Positions 23,027-29,945 of a DNA stretch of 29,945 nucleotides are shown here, piece by piece. How positions within the stretch are numbered: position 1 is the first letter of the stretch; each line of letters opens with the position of its first letter. The translations under genes were made by a program, and so were the position numbers. The notes under the pieces are model-generated. The model saw only the letters and a program-made list of their open reading frames with translations, had not been told where the DNA came from and searched no databases. Source of the stretch: Chlamydiae bacterium RIFCSPHIGHO2_12_FULL_49_9. GTDB taxonomy: Bacteria; Chlamydiota; Chlamydiia; Chlamydiales; SM23-39. The stretch lies in assembly GCA_001794935.1 (NCBI GenBank), contig MGLY01000019.1, positions 7,030 to 36,974 of the forward strand, in the 5' to 3' direction.

Positions 23027-23029
23027 TTT

Positions 23030-25027
23030 ATGAATTCCCAGCCAGTCGGATCGCCAGAGCGCAAGCGGCTCGTCATCATCGCCGTTTTTCTGTCGGTTCT
23101 CTTTTGCTTTCTCATCATTCGCTTCTACTACATCCAAATCGTAGAAGGGGAAAAGTGGACGAAGGTCGCTCTCGCCCAGCACCAATACGTCGCCACCGTT
23201 CCCTTTATGCGCGGCTCTTTTTACTCAAATACTGAGGTCAAGAGGGGCCATCCGGGAGAGGATCAGCCCTTTGTCGTAGACGTTCCGAAATTTCACCTCT
23301 TCATCGATCCCGATTCGATTCCTGAAGGATGCAAGAAGAAGATGGTGGAGCAGATGTCCCATCTCCTCCAGACTCCCAAAGAGAAGCTTATCTTTGAGTT
23401 TTACCGCAAAAGCCGCAGTCGAAAAATAGCGAGCTGGCTGAGCCGCGAGCAAAGACAAAAGGTGGAGCAGTGGTGGAGTGAATTGATCAAGACGGAGAAG
23501 GTCGTCAGGAACGGGATTTTTTTCCTTTCCGATTATCAGCGCTCCTACCCGTTTGGAACCATGCTCGGTCCGGTTCTTCACACCGTTCAGGGAGATAAAG
23601 ATCCAGAAACGGGCCAAAGTTTGCCAACGGGCGGACTTGAAATGCTCTTCAACTCCTATTTAAGGGGAAAGCAGGGAAAAAGGTTGATTGTCCGCTCTCC
23701 GCGCCATCCTCTCGATACCGGAAAAATTTTGGAAGCTCCGGAAAATGGCGCCGATATCTATTTGACCATCAACCACTACCTGCAAGCGATTGCTGAAACA
23801 GAGCTTGCCAAAGGTGTAAAGACTGCAAATGCCAAGGGCGGCTGGGCTGTCATGATGGATCCGAGAACGGGAGAGATTTTAGCGTTGGCCCAAATGCCCC
23901 CGTTTGATCCGTCTCGCTATGCCGATTATTTCAACGATCCAAGCTTGCAAGAGAGAACGAGAGTCAGGGCGGTCACCGACTGCTTTGAGCCGGGCTCGAT
24001 TTTCAAGCCGATCACGATGGCGATCTGTTTAAAAGCCAATGAAGAGTTGAAGGCCAAGGGGAAAAAACCAATTTTTGATCCCGATGAGAAAATCCCCACA
24101 GTAAACGGCTGGTTCCCCGGGAGGAGCACACCTTTAAAAGATGGGAGAACTCACGCCTTTCTCAACATGGAGATGGGACTTCAAAAATCCTCAAACATCT
24201 ACATGGCGCGCATTGCTCAAAGACTTGTCGAGACGATGGGGGATCAGTGGTATAGGAGCGCCCTTTCAGATCTCTTTGGTTTCGGGAAAAAAACGCAAAT
24301 CGACCTTCCCGCTGAAAGTGGGGGCTTGGTTCCCACTCCGGGGAAACTCCACCCAAACGGGAAACTCGAGTGGTCTTTGCCTACGCCTTATTCCCTTGCA
24401 ATTGGCCACAACATCTTAATCAACAGCATCCAGATTGTGAGAGCTTACGCGATCATCGCCAACGGCGGCTACGATGTGCAGCCTCACCTGGTTCGAAAGA
24501 TCGTGAAGAAGAAAGAGGACGGGAGCCAGCAGATTCTCGTCGACAACACGGCCTATCGCGGCGGCAAGCCTATTTTGAGCAGTCAGATTACAAAGAGGAT
24601 CGTGAGGGGACTTAAATACATTACGAAGGAAGGGGGCACTTCGAAAAGAGCCGACATCTCGGGATATACTGAGGCAGGAAAATCGGGGACGTCGGAAAAG
24701 ATCGTTGATGGGATCTACTCAAAAGATCATCATATCTCTTCCTTTTTGGGGTTTGCGCCGGCAGATAACCCGCGGTTTGTGCTTCTCATCTCTCTCGACG
24801 ATCCGGAAAAGAAGTTTATCCCGGGAGTGGGCAAGCACCAGCATGGAGGTGTCTGTGCGGCGCCGATCTTTAAAGAGATCGCCACCCGATCGCTCCAGTA
24901 TCTCGGGGTTGCCCCCGATGACCCATATGGTTATCCGCCGGGAGATCCGAGACGCGATGCGAATCGGGCCGACTGGACTTTGCAAGTGCAAAAACTCAAA
25001 GAGCTCTACGAGAGCTGGAATCGATGA
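23030..25027 (+). CDS. ftsI: Penicillin-binding protein 3, division transpeptidase FtsI
   Basis: FtsI crosslinks peptidoglycan at the division septum. Chlamydiae use it to make a thin or transient septal ring and lack FtsZ. The 665-residue protein has one N-terminal membrane segment (about 13-31), a dimerisation region, and a transpeptidase domain with the three catalytic motifs: S323-I-F-K326 in CFEPGSIFKPITM, S387-S-N389 (QKSSNIYM), and K551-S-G-T554 (EAGKSGTSEKI). Start ATG 23030 comes 3 nt after the ftsL stop without an obvious ribosome-binding site, suggesting coupling. The stop overlaps murE in ATGA. Length is close to other chlamydial PBP3 proteins (from memory). Confidence 0.95.
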   Translation: MNSQPVGSPERKRLVIIAVFLSVLFCFLIIRFYYIQIVEGEKWTKVALAQHQYVATVPFMRGSFYSNTEVKRGHPGEDQPFVVDVPKFHLFIDPDSIPEGCKKKMVEQMSHLLQTPKEKLIFEFYRKSRSRKIASWLSREQRQKVEQWWSELIKTEKVVRNGIFFLSDYQRSYPFGTMLGPVLHTVQGDKDPETGQSLPTGGLEMLFNSYLRGKQGKRLIVRSPRHPLDTGKILEAPENGADIYLTINHYLQAIAETELAKGVKTANAKGGWAVMMDPRTGEILALAQMPPFDPSRYADYFNDPSLQERTRVRAVTDCFEPGSIFKPITMAICLKANEELKAKGKKPIFDPDEKIPTVNGWFPGRSTPLKDGRTHAFLNMEMGLQKSSNIYMARIAQRLVETMGDQWYRSALSDLFGFGKKTQIDLPAESGGLVPTPGKLHPNGKLEWSLPTPYSLAIGHNILINSIQIVRAYAIIANGGYDVQPHLVRKIVKKKEDGSQQILVDNTAYRGGKPILSSQITKRIVRGLKYITKEGGTSKRADISGYTEAGKSGTSEKIVDGIYSKDHHISSFLGFAPADNPRFVLLISLDDPEKKFIPGVGKHQHGGVCAAPIFKEIATRSLQYLGVAPDDPYGYPPGDPRRDANRADWTLQVQKLKELYESWNR

Positions 25028-26466
25028 AGATAAAGCAGCTTTTCAAGGGATTTGAAGTTGAGATTCGGGGGAGCAAAGAAGTTGAGATTACGGGGATCTC
25101 CACCGACTCGAGAACAACTTCGCCAGGTCATCTTTTTATCGCAAAAAAAGGGACGCGCTTGGATGGCGCTCAGTTCATCGAAAGGGCAGTGGGCGCCGGC
25201 TCACCCGCAATCTTAACCGATCTCTACGATCCGTTTTTAAAAGTGACCCAAATGATTTCTTCTAATCCGGCGGCTTTGGAAGCAAGGCTCGCCGCCAGAT
25301 TTTATCAAGAGCCCTCCAAAGAGCTCTTCGTCGCGGGGGTGACGGGAACAAAAGGGAAAACGACGACGACCTATCTGATCAAGCACCTCCTCGACGGATT
25401 AAAATTGCCCTGCGGTCTAATTGGAACGGTCGAGACGATCATTGGGGAGAGCCGCATCGATTCGACGCTGACTACCCATCCGGCCGCCTTAAATCAAAAA
25501 CTCCTTCGAGAAATGGTTACAAAGGGGTGCAGGGCGGCAGCGCTCGAGGTCTCATCGCACGGCCTTGTTCAGGGAAGAGTTGAGGAAGTAAAGTTCGATA
25601 TCGCCGTTTTCACCAATCTCCATCCCGATCATCTCGACTATCATAAAACGGTGGAAGAATATGCGGCAGCGAAAAAAAGGCTTTTTTGTCAGGCTCCCAT
25701 CTCTATTTTTAACGCAGACAGCCCCTGGTCAGACTACATGGCCAAAGGGGTGGCGCGCAAGAAGACGTTTGGAATTGAGACTGCCGCCGATCTTCAGGCG
25801 AAAAATATCCGCTTCACAAGAAACTCCACAGAGCTCGATCTCCTCTATCAGGGGCGCAGAGTTCCCGCTCAATTTCTCCTCCTGGGGAGATTCAATGTGT
25901 ACAATTTCTTGGCCGCTGCCCTTGTTGGAGTTGAAAGGGGAGCCAAGTTGGAAGAGATCCTGTCGATCCTCTCTACTTTTAAAGCCGTTCCGGGAAGACT
26001 TGAAGAAGTGAAAAACGGGAGGGGGATCTCCCTTTTCGTCGACTACGCCCACACGGGAGAGTCTTTAGAGAATGTGCTGAAAACGCTGAAAGAGATCGCA
26101 GAAAGACGCCTGATTGTCGTTTTCGGCTGCGGCGGCGGAAGAGACCCGAGGCGAAGAGTCGAGATGGCGCGATCTGCCGAAAAATGGGCCGATCTTTCGA
26201 TTGTTACGTCCGACAATCCGAGAAATGAAGATCCAAATGAGATTGCCCGCCAGATCCTCTCCGGATTTGAAGATCCGGGAAAAGCGTCTTTAGAACTCGA
26301 GAGAAAGAAGGCGATCGCGATGGCCATCAGGTTGGCTCAGCCCCAAGACATCGTGCTGATTGCAGGCAAAGGGCACGAAAAGGTTCAGATCTTTGCTCAC
26401 CAAACTGTTCACTTCGACGACGTCGAGGCGGCAAAAGAGGCGCTTGCAATCTCCGGCCCATTTTGA
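25024..26466 (+). CDS. murE: UDP-MurNAc-L-Ala-D-Glu:diaminopimelate ligase MurE
   Basis: MurE adds the third amino acid to the peptidoglycan stem peptide, using ATP in the cytoplasm. The 480-residue protein has the N-terminal UMP-binding domain (ISTDSRTTSPGHLF), the ATP loop GVTGTKGKTTTTYLI (about 102-116), TNLHPDHLDYH, and GAHG-like motifs of Mur ligases. Near the C-terminus SDNPRNEDPN contains DNPR, the signature for meso-diaminopimelate rather than lysine. The enzyme overlaps ftsI by 4 nt. Its stop is followed by the palindromic element at 26489 before the amidase gene. Confidence 0.96.
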   Translation: MKIKQLFKGFEVEIRGSKEVEITGISTDSRTTSPGHLFIAKKGTRLDGAQFIERAVGAGSPAILTDLYDPFLKVTQMISSNPAALEARLAARFYQEPSKELFVAGVTGTKGKTTTTYLIKHLLDGLKLPCGLIGTVETIIGESRIDSTLTTHPAALNQKLLREMVTKGCRAAALEVSSHGLVQGRVEEVKFDIAVFTNLHPDHLDYHKTVEEYAAAKKRLFCQAPISIFNADSPWSDYMAKGVARKKTFGIETAADLQAKNIRFTRNSTELDLLYQGRRVPAQFLLLGRFNVYNFLAAALVGVERGAKLEEILSILSTFKAVPGRLEEVKNGRGISLFVDYAHTGESLENVLKTLKEIAERRLIVVFGCGGGRDPRRRVEMARSAEKWADLSIVTSDNPRNEDPNEIARQILSGFEDPGKASLELERKKAIAMAIRLAQPQDIVLIAGKGHEKVQIFAHQTVHFDDVEAAKEALAISGPF

Positions 26467-26488
26467 GAAACTGGACTCAAAAAGGTTT

Positions 26489-26659
26489 TTAGGAAGCGTG
26501 ACGAAATATCTTAAAAGATTTTGCGGCCATCATGGCAGCCCATCTTTGAGCGATCGTTCGTCGCCCATATTGCGACAATATGGGTCTCCTCTCGATCGCT
26601 CAAATCTGAACCACCCTGAAGCCACCAAATCTTTTAACTTATTTTGTCACACTTCCTTA
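26489..26659. repeat. Long palindromic MITE-like element 2
   Basis: Two 84-nt arms (26489-26572 and 26576-26659) are inverted copies, roughly three quarters identical, around the triplet CGA; the inner part CCCATATTG/CAATATGGG is perfect. The outer ends read GGAAGYGTGACRAAATA and are flanked by TTA on both sides. It fills most of the murE-amidase gap and ends exactly where the likely amidase start codon begins. Confidence 0.72.
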
Positions 26660-27346
26660 GTGCAATTTCTCCTTTTCTTTTTGGCCCTTCTGATCCCTTT
26701 TGCGTCGCATGCCGCTGCAAAAAAGGATAGAGGAGCGCCCCTCGGCACATTCATCGCCGGCGAGCCAACAGCCCCCATGATTGTGATCGATGCGGGTCAC
26801 GGAGGGACCGACCGGGGAGCGCGCGGCTATGTGCCCTACTGCGAAGAGAAAAAACTCTCTTTGCAAACAGCCCGCCTCGTAAAAAAATATCTCGATCAGC
26901 TCGGCTATCACGTCATCATGACGCGGAGTACCGATTGCTTTATTCCCCTCTCCAAACGGGTTGATGTGGCCAATCAGTCTACCTCCAATATTTTCGTCAG
27001 CGTCCACTTCAACTCATCGAGGAACTCGACAGCCCATGGGGTGGAAGTTTTTTTCCCCGACTCAAAAGAAAAATCGACTCGAAGCTCCTCATCAAAAAAG
27101 CTTGCAGACGCGATTTTGGGAAGAGTGATTCGACGCACTTCCGCCCATTCCCGCGGGGTCAAAAAGGGAAACTTTTATGTGATTCGGGAAACGAGGATGC
27201 CAGCTGTTTTGGTTGAGGCGGGTTTTATCTCCAACCCCGAGGAGCGCTCTCTCTTAAGAACGCGCGAATATCAGGAAAAGATCGCCCGCGGAATTGCCGA
27301 CGGGATCGATCGCTACTTCAAAGATCGCTGGCGCTCTGCGACTTAG
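26660..27346 (+). CDS. N-acetylmuramoyl-L-alanine amidase (Amidase_3, AmiA/AmiC-like)
   Basis: Zinc-dependent amidases cut the bond between MurNAc and the stem peptide; the Chlamydia homologue (CT268, from memory) sits at the same place after murE. The product (228 residues from GTG 26660) has a signal peptide (QFLLFFLALLIPFASHA) and the full zinc site: IDAGHGGTDRGARG, then CEEKKLSLQTARL, IFVSVHFNSS and PAVLVEAGFISNPEERSL, supplying two His and a metal-binding and catalytic Glu. The start is uncertain. The frame is open far upstream through the palindrome into murE, the only nearby starts are GTG 26660 and GTG 26498, and neither is ideal. The insertion of element 2 may have replaced the original ribosome-binding site and start. 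Its stop TAG lies at the edge of element 3. Confidence 0.88.
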   Translation: MQFLLFFLALLIPFASHAAAKKDRGAPLGTFIAGEPTAPMIVIDAGHGGTDRGARGYVPYCEEKKLSLQTARLVKKYLDQLGYHVIMTRSTDCFIPLSKRVDVANQSTSNIFVSVHFNSSRNSTAHGVEVFFPDSKEKSTRSSSSKKLADAILGRVIRRTSAHSRGVKKGNFYVIRETRMPAVLVEAGFISNPEERSLLRTREYQEKIARGIADGIDRYFKDRWRSAT

Positions 27347-27506
27347 TACCCTCCCACAAAAATTTTCAGGAATTTGACCATCTTTTCCCGCCCAGCTTTG
27401 CGCTCGAGCTCGACAACTTGATGCAAGTTGCCGTCGCTCTCCGCGCTTTGCTGGACAGAAAAATCTGGGCACAAATTCTTTTGAAAATTTTTGTGGTCAG
27501 GTACTA
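27344..27506. repeat. Long palindromic MITE-like element 3
   Basis: Arms 27344-27420 and 27424-27506 are inverted imperfect copies around CAACTTG-ATG-CAAGTTG. The outer ends are TAGTACC and GGTACTA, followed inward by the shared CCACAAAAATTTTC. A TA dinucleotide stands at both borders and could be a target duplication. The stop codons of both convergent neighbours lie inside or at the edges. As RNA it would form a long hairpin and could act as a two-way terminator. Confidence 0.7.
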
Positions 27507-29377
27507 GCGATTTTTTGTGAGAGAAGTCTTTCGACCAGGGAGAACAATTGGGGGGCGTTTTCCGGACATTTTTCTCTTGCAAGGTGTCCAAATCGCCCCA
27601 AATACTTATCTCGAAAAGCGATGAGATTTTCCCTGCTTAAATAGGATAAATATTCTTGATATCCTGTGAGCTTTTCCTTGGGGACATTCTCAAGAATGCT
27701 CTTCAAGCTAAACCAAAAAACGAGCTCTAAAAATCCGGTGAATTTAGATTTATTTTCAGAGGAATTAAACGGTATAAATGCGGCATCGAAAAAGCGGATC
27801 CGCTCTTCGGGGAGAATCGAAGAGATAGCAATTAAAGCTCTTTCAAAAAGAACATTTTCCTGGTCCTTGTCTGAATTTTCAAACCACTGAATATAAGTCC
27901 TGTAGCTTTGAGCGTTTTTTTGAAGATCGCAAAATAGGCGCTCAATATCGCTCCCAATTTGAATCTCTTCGCTTCGGCGCTCAAGCTCCATCAGGAAATA
28001 GATTGCGGCATCGATGTGGAATTCTTTGACTTGGCGGTGCGCTTTTTTAAGAATTAAGTTGGAAAGAGGATGTTTTTCAATCGAATCCCAAGCCTTTAAA
28101 ATGGAGAAATTTCTTCCCCAGGAGTCGATGATTTTTTGGAAGAGTTCCTTCTCTCTTTTATCCGTGAGCGAAAGGATTTTTGACTCCACGGTTGCGATGA
28201 TTGTCTTGGCTTTAAGAGTTTTGTTAAAAAGGAGCCTAATCATCAAAAAAGGTGTGTTGAACAAATAGGAAACTTCTGTGTAGATCCTTCGAAAAAAAAG
28301 GTGATCTTTGAGAGAAAAGGGAGCGCTCAATTGTGCGAGGAGAAATTTAATCTCACTCTCTAAGCTGAGATCTTTATAATACTCGATGGTCTGTCTAGAA
28401 ATAGGCTGAAAGCGGTGTTTGGAAGGGTGGCATGCCCCATAGTCTACATAAAGGGAGTTGCCTTTTGAAATCGGAACAATAGGAAAGATGACAAAATGGG
28501 GGAAACCTCCCACCTCCACCCTCTCGACAACGCAATTTGGCATTCCGTCGGGGATCAAAGAAAATAAATTGCATGCGGTCCTACAATTGAGTTCTCCGAT
28601 CTGGTAAGAGGGATATTCGGGCACATCTCCAATTCTTCCTCCCCAAACTCCAATAACGCCTGTCTCAATATCGATCTCTTTTCCAGCAACGATCCTGTGA
28701 CGCCCATTTTGCCGAGGGATAACGCTGATCGGAAAAGGAGGGAGCGCTCTTTGCACATCTAAAGATGCAGTCAGGTAGGCGTCAAAACTCTCTGGGGCGG
28801 GCGCGCCTTGGCATGCGAGATGTCTTTGAGCCCAATACTGGATTAGACTCTCTCTCGTGGCGCTGGTTCCCACACAAAAAGAGGCTCCTCCAAAAAGTTT
28901 CTGGAATCTCGCAGCAGTCAACGGAGATTTTTCTTGGGTGAAGGGATCGATCACTTCTGCCCCGGGAATTTTCCCCGCCCATTTTTCATTTCCAAGAACT
29001 CTTGTCAGTTCGGAGAGGGAAGGGAGGAACAACCGGCGCATTTTGGCAGCAGCCAGAAGCATTTTGCTCATCTCTTTGTCTTCAGTGATCTCCGCATAGT
29101 GGAGGGGGGTCCAGCCGATCCGATCTTCCGGAAAGGGATTTGCCTTTTTCTCCAAAAGTTCTTCGACGAGTTTTCGGTTTTGGGAGAGAACTGCAAGCGC
29201 AAATGGGGTGAGCTTATAGATCTGATGTGGGTCGTCAGGCCCTCCCCGTTTATCGATCTGAGCCAAGATCGTCTCATTCGGTTGACCCAGGGCGACCATA
29301 AAATGGGGGATCAGTTTCCGATCTACGGGGGGATAAAGCTCGCGAGGGAAAAGTCGTGTAAGGGGAAATGCCGTCAT
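27497..29377 (-). CDS. Ankyrin-repeat and SET-domain-like protein, candidate effector
   Basis: A 626-residue protein without signal peptide or membrane helices. Two ankyrin repeats lie at about 54-117 (LTPFALAVLSQNRKLVEELL, then GWTPLHYAEITEDKEMSKML). A SET-like lysine methyltransferase domain follows at about 215-316: RHRIVAGKEIDIETGVIGVW, then a GMPNCV segment equivalent to the PNC of SET cores, and VPISKGNSLYVDYG (302-314) matching the usual I-xx-G-x-x-L-x-x-DYG. The NHS motif is altered (RTACNLFS) and the first Tyr position is Trp, so activity is uncertain. Residues 330-626 are helical and unrecognised. Ankyrin+SET resembles Legionella LegAS4/RomA, and Chlamydia NUE is a SET effector. Start ATG 29377. 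No operon partner; convergent to the amidase gene. Confidence 0.65.
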   Translation of the reverse strand: MTAFPLTRLFPRELYPPVDRKLIPHFMVALGQPNETILAQIDKRGGPDDPHQIYKLTPFALAVLSQNRKLVEELLEKKANPFPEDRIGWTPLHYAEITEDKEMSKMLLAAAKMRRLFLPSLSELTRVLGNEKWAGKIPGAEVIDPFTQEKSPLTAARFQKLFGGASFCVGTSATRESLIQYWAQRHLACQGAPAPESFDAYLTASLDVQRALPPFPISVIPRQNGRHRIVAGKEIDIETGVIGVWGGRIGDVPEYPSYQIGELNCRTACNLFSLIPDGMPNCVVERVEVGGFPHFVIFPIVPISKGNSLYVDYGACHPSKHRFQPISRQTIEYYKDLSLESEIKFLLAQLSAPFSLKDHLFFRRIYTEVSYLFNTPFLMIRLLFNKTLKAKTIIATVESKILSLTDKREKELFQKIIDSWGRNFSILKAWDSIEKHPLSNLILKKAHRQVKEFHIDAAIYFLMELERRSEEIQIGSDIERLFCDLQKNAQSYRTYIQWFENSDKDQENVLFERALIAISSILPEERIRFFDAAFIPFNSSENKSKFTGFLELVFWFSLKSILENVPKEKLTGYQEYLSYLSRENLIAFRDKYLGRFGHLAREKCPENAPQLFSLVERLLSQKIAST

Positions 29378-29393
29378 TATTTGCCTAAAATGT

Positions 29394-29466
29394 CGTCCTC
29401 GGCGAGGATCGAACCCGCGACCTGCCGCTTAGGAGGCGACCGCTCTATCCACTGAGCTACGAGGAC
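29394..29466 (-). tRNA. tRNA-Arg (anticodon CCU)
   Basis: The minus strand folds as a complete cloverleaf of 73 nt: acceptor GTCCTCG paired with CGAGGAC, D arm AGCTCAGTGGATAGAGC, anticodon stem GTCGC/GCGGC with loop CTCCTAA (anticodon CCU, reading AGG), T arm with GGTTCGATCC, and discriminator G. CCA is not encoded. It stands alone, upstream of the ankyrin/SET gene on the same strand, with no second tRNA nearby. Confidence 0.95.
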
Positions 29467-29520
29467 ATGAACGAGACAGTTTATGCTGACAGGGGAGTTC
29501 CCCTCAATAGAAAACTCAGA

Positions 29521-29550
29521 TTGCATTTCAGATCTCAAATGAAGTAATCT
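29521..29550 (+). promoter_or_regulatory. Probable promoter of gnd
   Basis: TTGCAT (29521-29526), an 18-nt spacer and TAATCT (29545-29550) precede the gnd start by about 22 nt. The boxes are reasonable for a housekeeping promoter. Confidence 0.45.
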
Positions 29551-29572
29551 ATTCTCTTTTTGGGAGAGGAAC

Positions 29573-29945
29573 ATGCAAGCAGATATTGGACTGATTGGAC
29601 TTGCCGTGATGGGTCAAAATTTAGTTTTGAACATGGCGGACCATGGCTTCCAGGTTGCCGTTTTCAACCGAACCGCTTCAAAGACCGACGAGTTCATGGC
29701 AGGCCCTGCCAAGGGGAAAAAGATTCTCCCCGCCAAAGATCTCAAAGCTTTTGTCTCCTCTTTAAAACGCCCCCGTAAAATGATGCTCATGGTGAAGGCG
29801 GGAGCCCCCGTCGATGAGCTGATCAATGAGCTTCTTCCCTTCCTCGAAAAGGGGGATATTCTGATCGACGGCGGCAATAGCCATTTCCCCGACAGTCAAA
29901 GGCGCTACGAGGCTTTAAAAGCTAAAGGGATCCTCTTTGTGGGAA
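29573..29945 (+). CDS. gnd: 6-phosphogluconate dehydrogenase, N-terminal part
   Basis: 6-phosphogluconate dehydrogenase oxidises and decarboxylates 6-phosphogluconate to ribulose 5-phosphate, making NADPH in the pentose phosphate pathway. The first 124 codons are in the window and the gene runs on. Visible family blocks are IGLIGLAVMGQNLVLNMADH (NADP-binding loop), VFNRTASKTDEF, MMLMVKAGAPVDELI and ILIDGGNSHFPDSQRR. ATG 29573 follows an excellent GGGAGAGGA. It is divergent from the tRNA gene. The truncation is only the window edge. Confidence 0.95.
   Translation, partial: MQADIGLIGLAVMGQNLVLNMADHGFQVAVFNRTASKTDEFMAGPAKGKKILPAKDLKAFVSSLKRPRKMMLMVKAGAPVDELINELLPFLEKGDILIDGGNSHFPDSQRRYEALKAKGILFVG

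Noticed and set aside
26360..26659. Long N-terminal extension of the amidase starting inside murE
   Set aside because: It would overlap murE by over 100 bp and consists of the palindromic element translated by chance; the signal peptide begins at 26660.
28857..29455. Plus-strand open frames opposite the ankyrin/SET gene and tRNA
   Set aside because: They are antisense to a coherent protein and a tRNA, and their translations show no recognisable features.
29491..29504. Perfect short palindrome AGGGGAGTTCCCCT between tRNA and gnd
   Set aside because: The 2-nt centre makes a poor hairpin and no T run follows; it is too short to assign a role.
1..29945. CRISPR array or transposase gene
   Set aside because: No regularly spaced direct repeats and no transposase-like protein were found on either strand.

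Overview
The window looks like a chromosome segment of a chlamydia-like bacterium (order Chlamydiales, probably outside Chlamydiaceae). The marker is gene order: nqrD-nqrC-nqrB at the left, and dnaA, a TPR gene, a small conserved gene, rsmH-ftsL-ftsI-murE-amidase at the right. From memory this is the block that runs CT280 down to CT268 in Chlamydia trachomatis. A Na+-translocating NADH:quinone reductase, a division/peptidoglycan operon without mraY/murG/ftsW next to it, and an ankyrin+SET protein fit the same group. No species call is attempted.

Layout. 1-2349 (minus strand): Na+-NQR subunits D (5' end only), C and B, overlapping and starting with GTG, GTG and ATG. 2424-7231 (plus): a 1398-residue AsmA/TamB-like envelope protein coupled to a degenerate ComF-like protein. 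7102-17764: an accessory block of seven glycosyltransferase-like and four methyltransferase-like genes, plus a stomatin-like gene, on both strands and almost without spacers. Ten of the eleven enzymes start with a clear Sec-type signal peptide, and the eleventh (FkbM-like) with a short hydrophobic leader. 17875-18468: a small outer-membrane beta-barrel protein with its own terminator. 18537-20840 (minus): dnaA, TPR protein and a conserved chlamydial protein. 20841-21315: intergenic region with DnaA-box-like and MraZ-box-like motifs. 21316-27346 (plus): mraZ, rsmH, ftsL, ftsI, murE and an N-acetylmuramoyl-L-alanine amidase, mostly joined by 4-nt overlaps. 27497-29377 (minus): an ankyrin-repeat + SET-like protein, a candidate effector. 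29394-29466: tRNA-Arg(CCU). 29573 to the end: 5' part of gnd.

Main points of interest. (1) The block at 7.1-17.8 kb has many sugar- and methyl-transferring enzymes, but no nucleotide-sugar synthesis, flippase, polymerase or export genes. Nearly all its enzymes appear to be exported. That is unlike a capsule or LPS locus and suggests glycan modification outside the bacterial cytoplasm, perhaps with host-derived donors in the inclusion or host cell. (2) Three long imperfect palindromes of 163-171 bp, each with a short direct repeat at its edges, sit at gene junctions; a 26-bp remnant of one type lies inside a glycosyltransferase coding start. They look like miniature mobile elements. (3) A 24-codon remnant of a deleted methyltransferase paralogue, still with its duplicated promoter, leads the operon at 15.8 kb. 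(4) The covalent-flavin positions of both NqrB and NqrC carry Ser instead of the usual Thr.

All family names come from motif recognition by eye; no database search was run.
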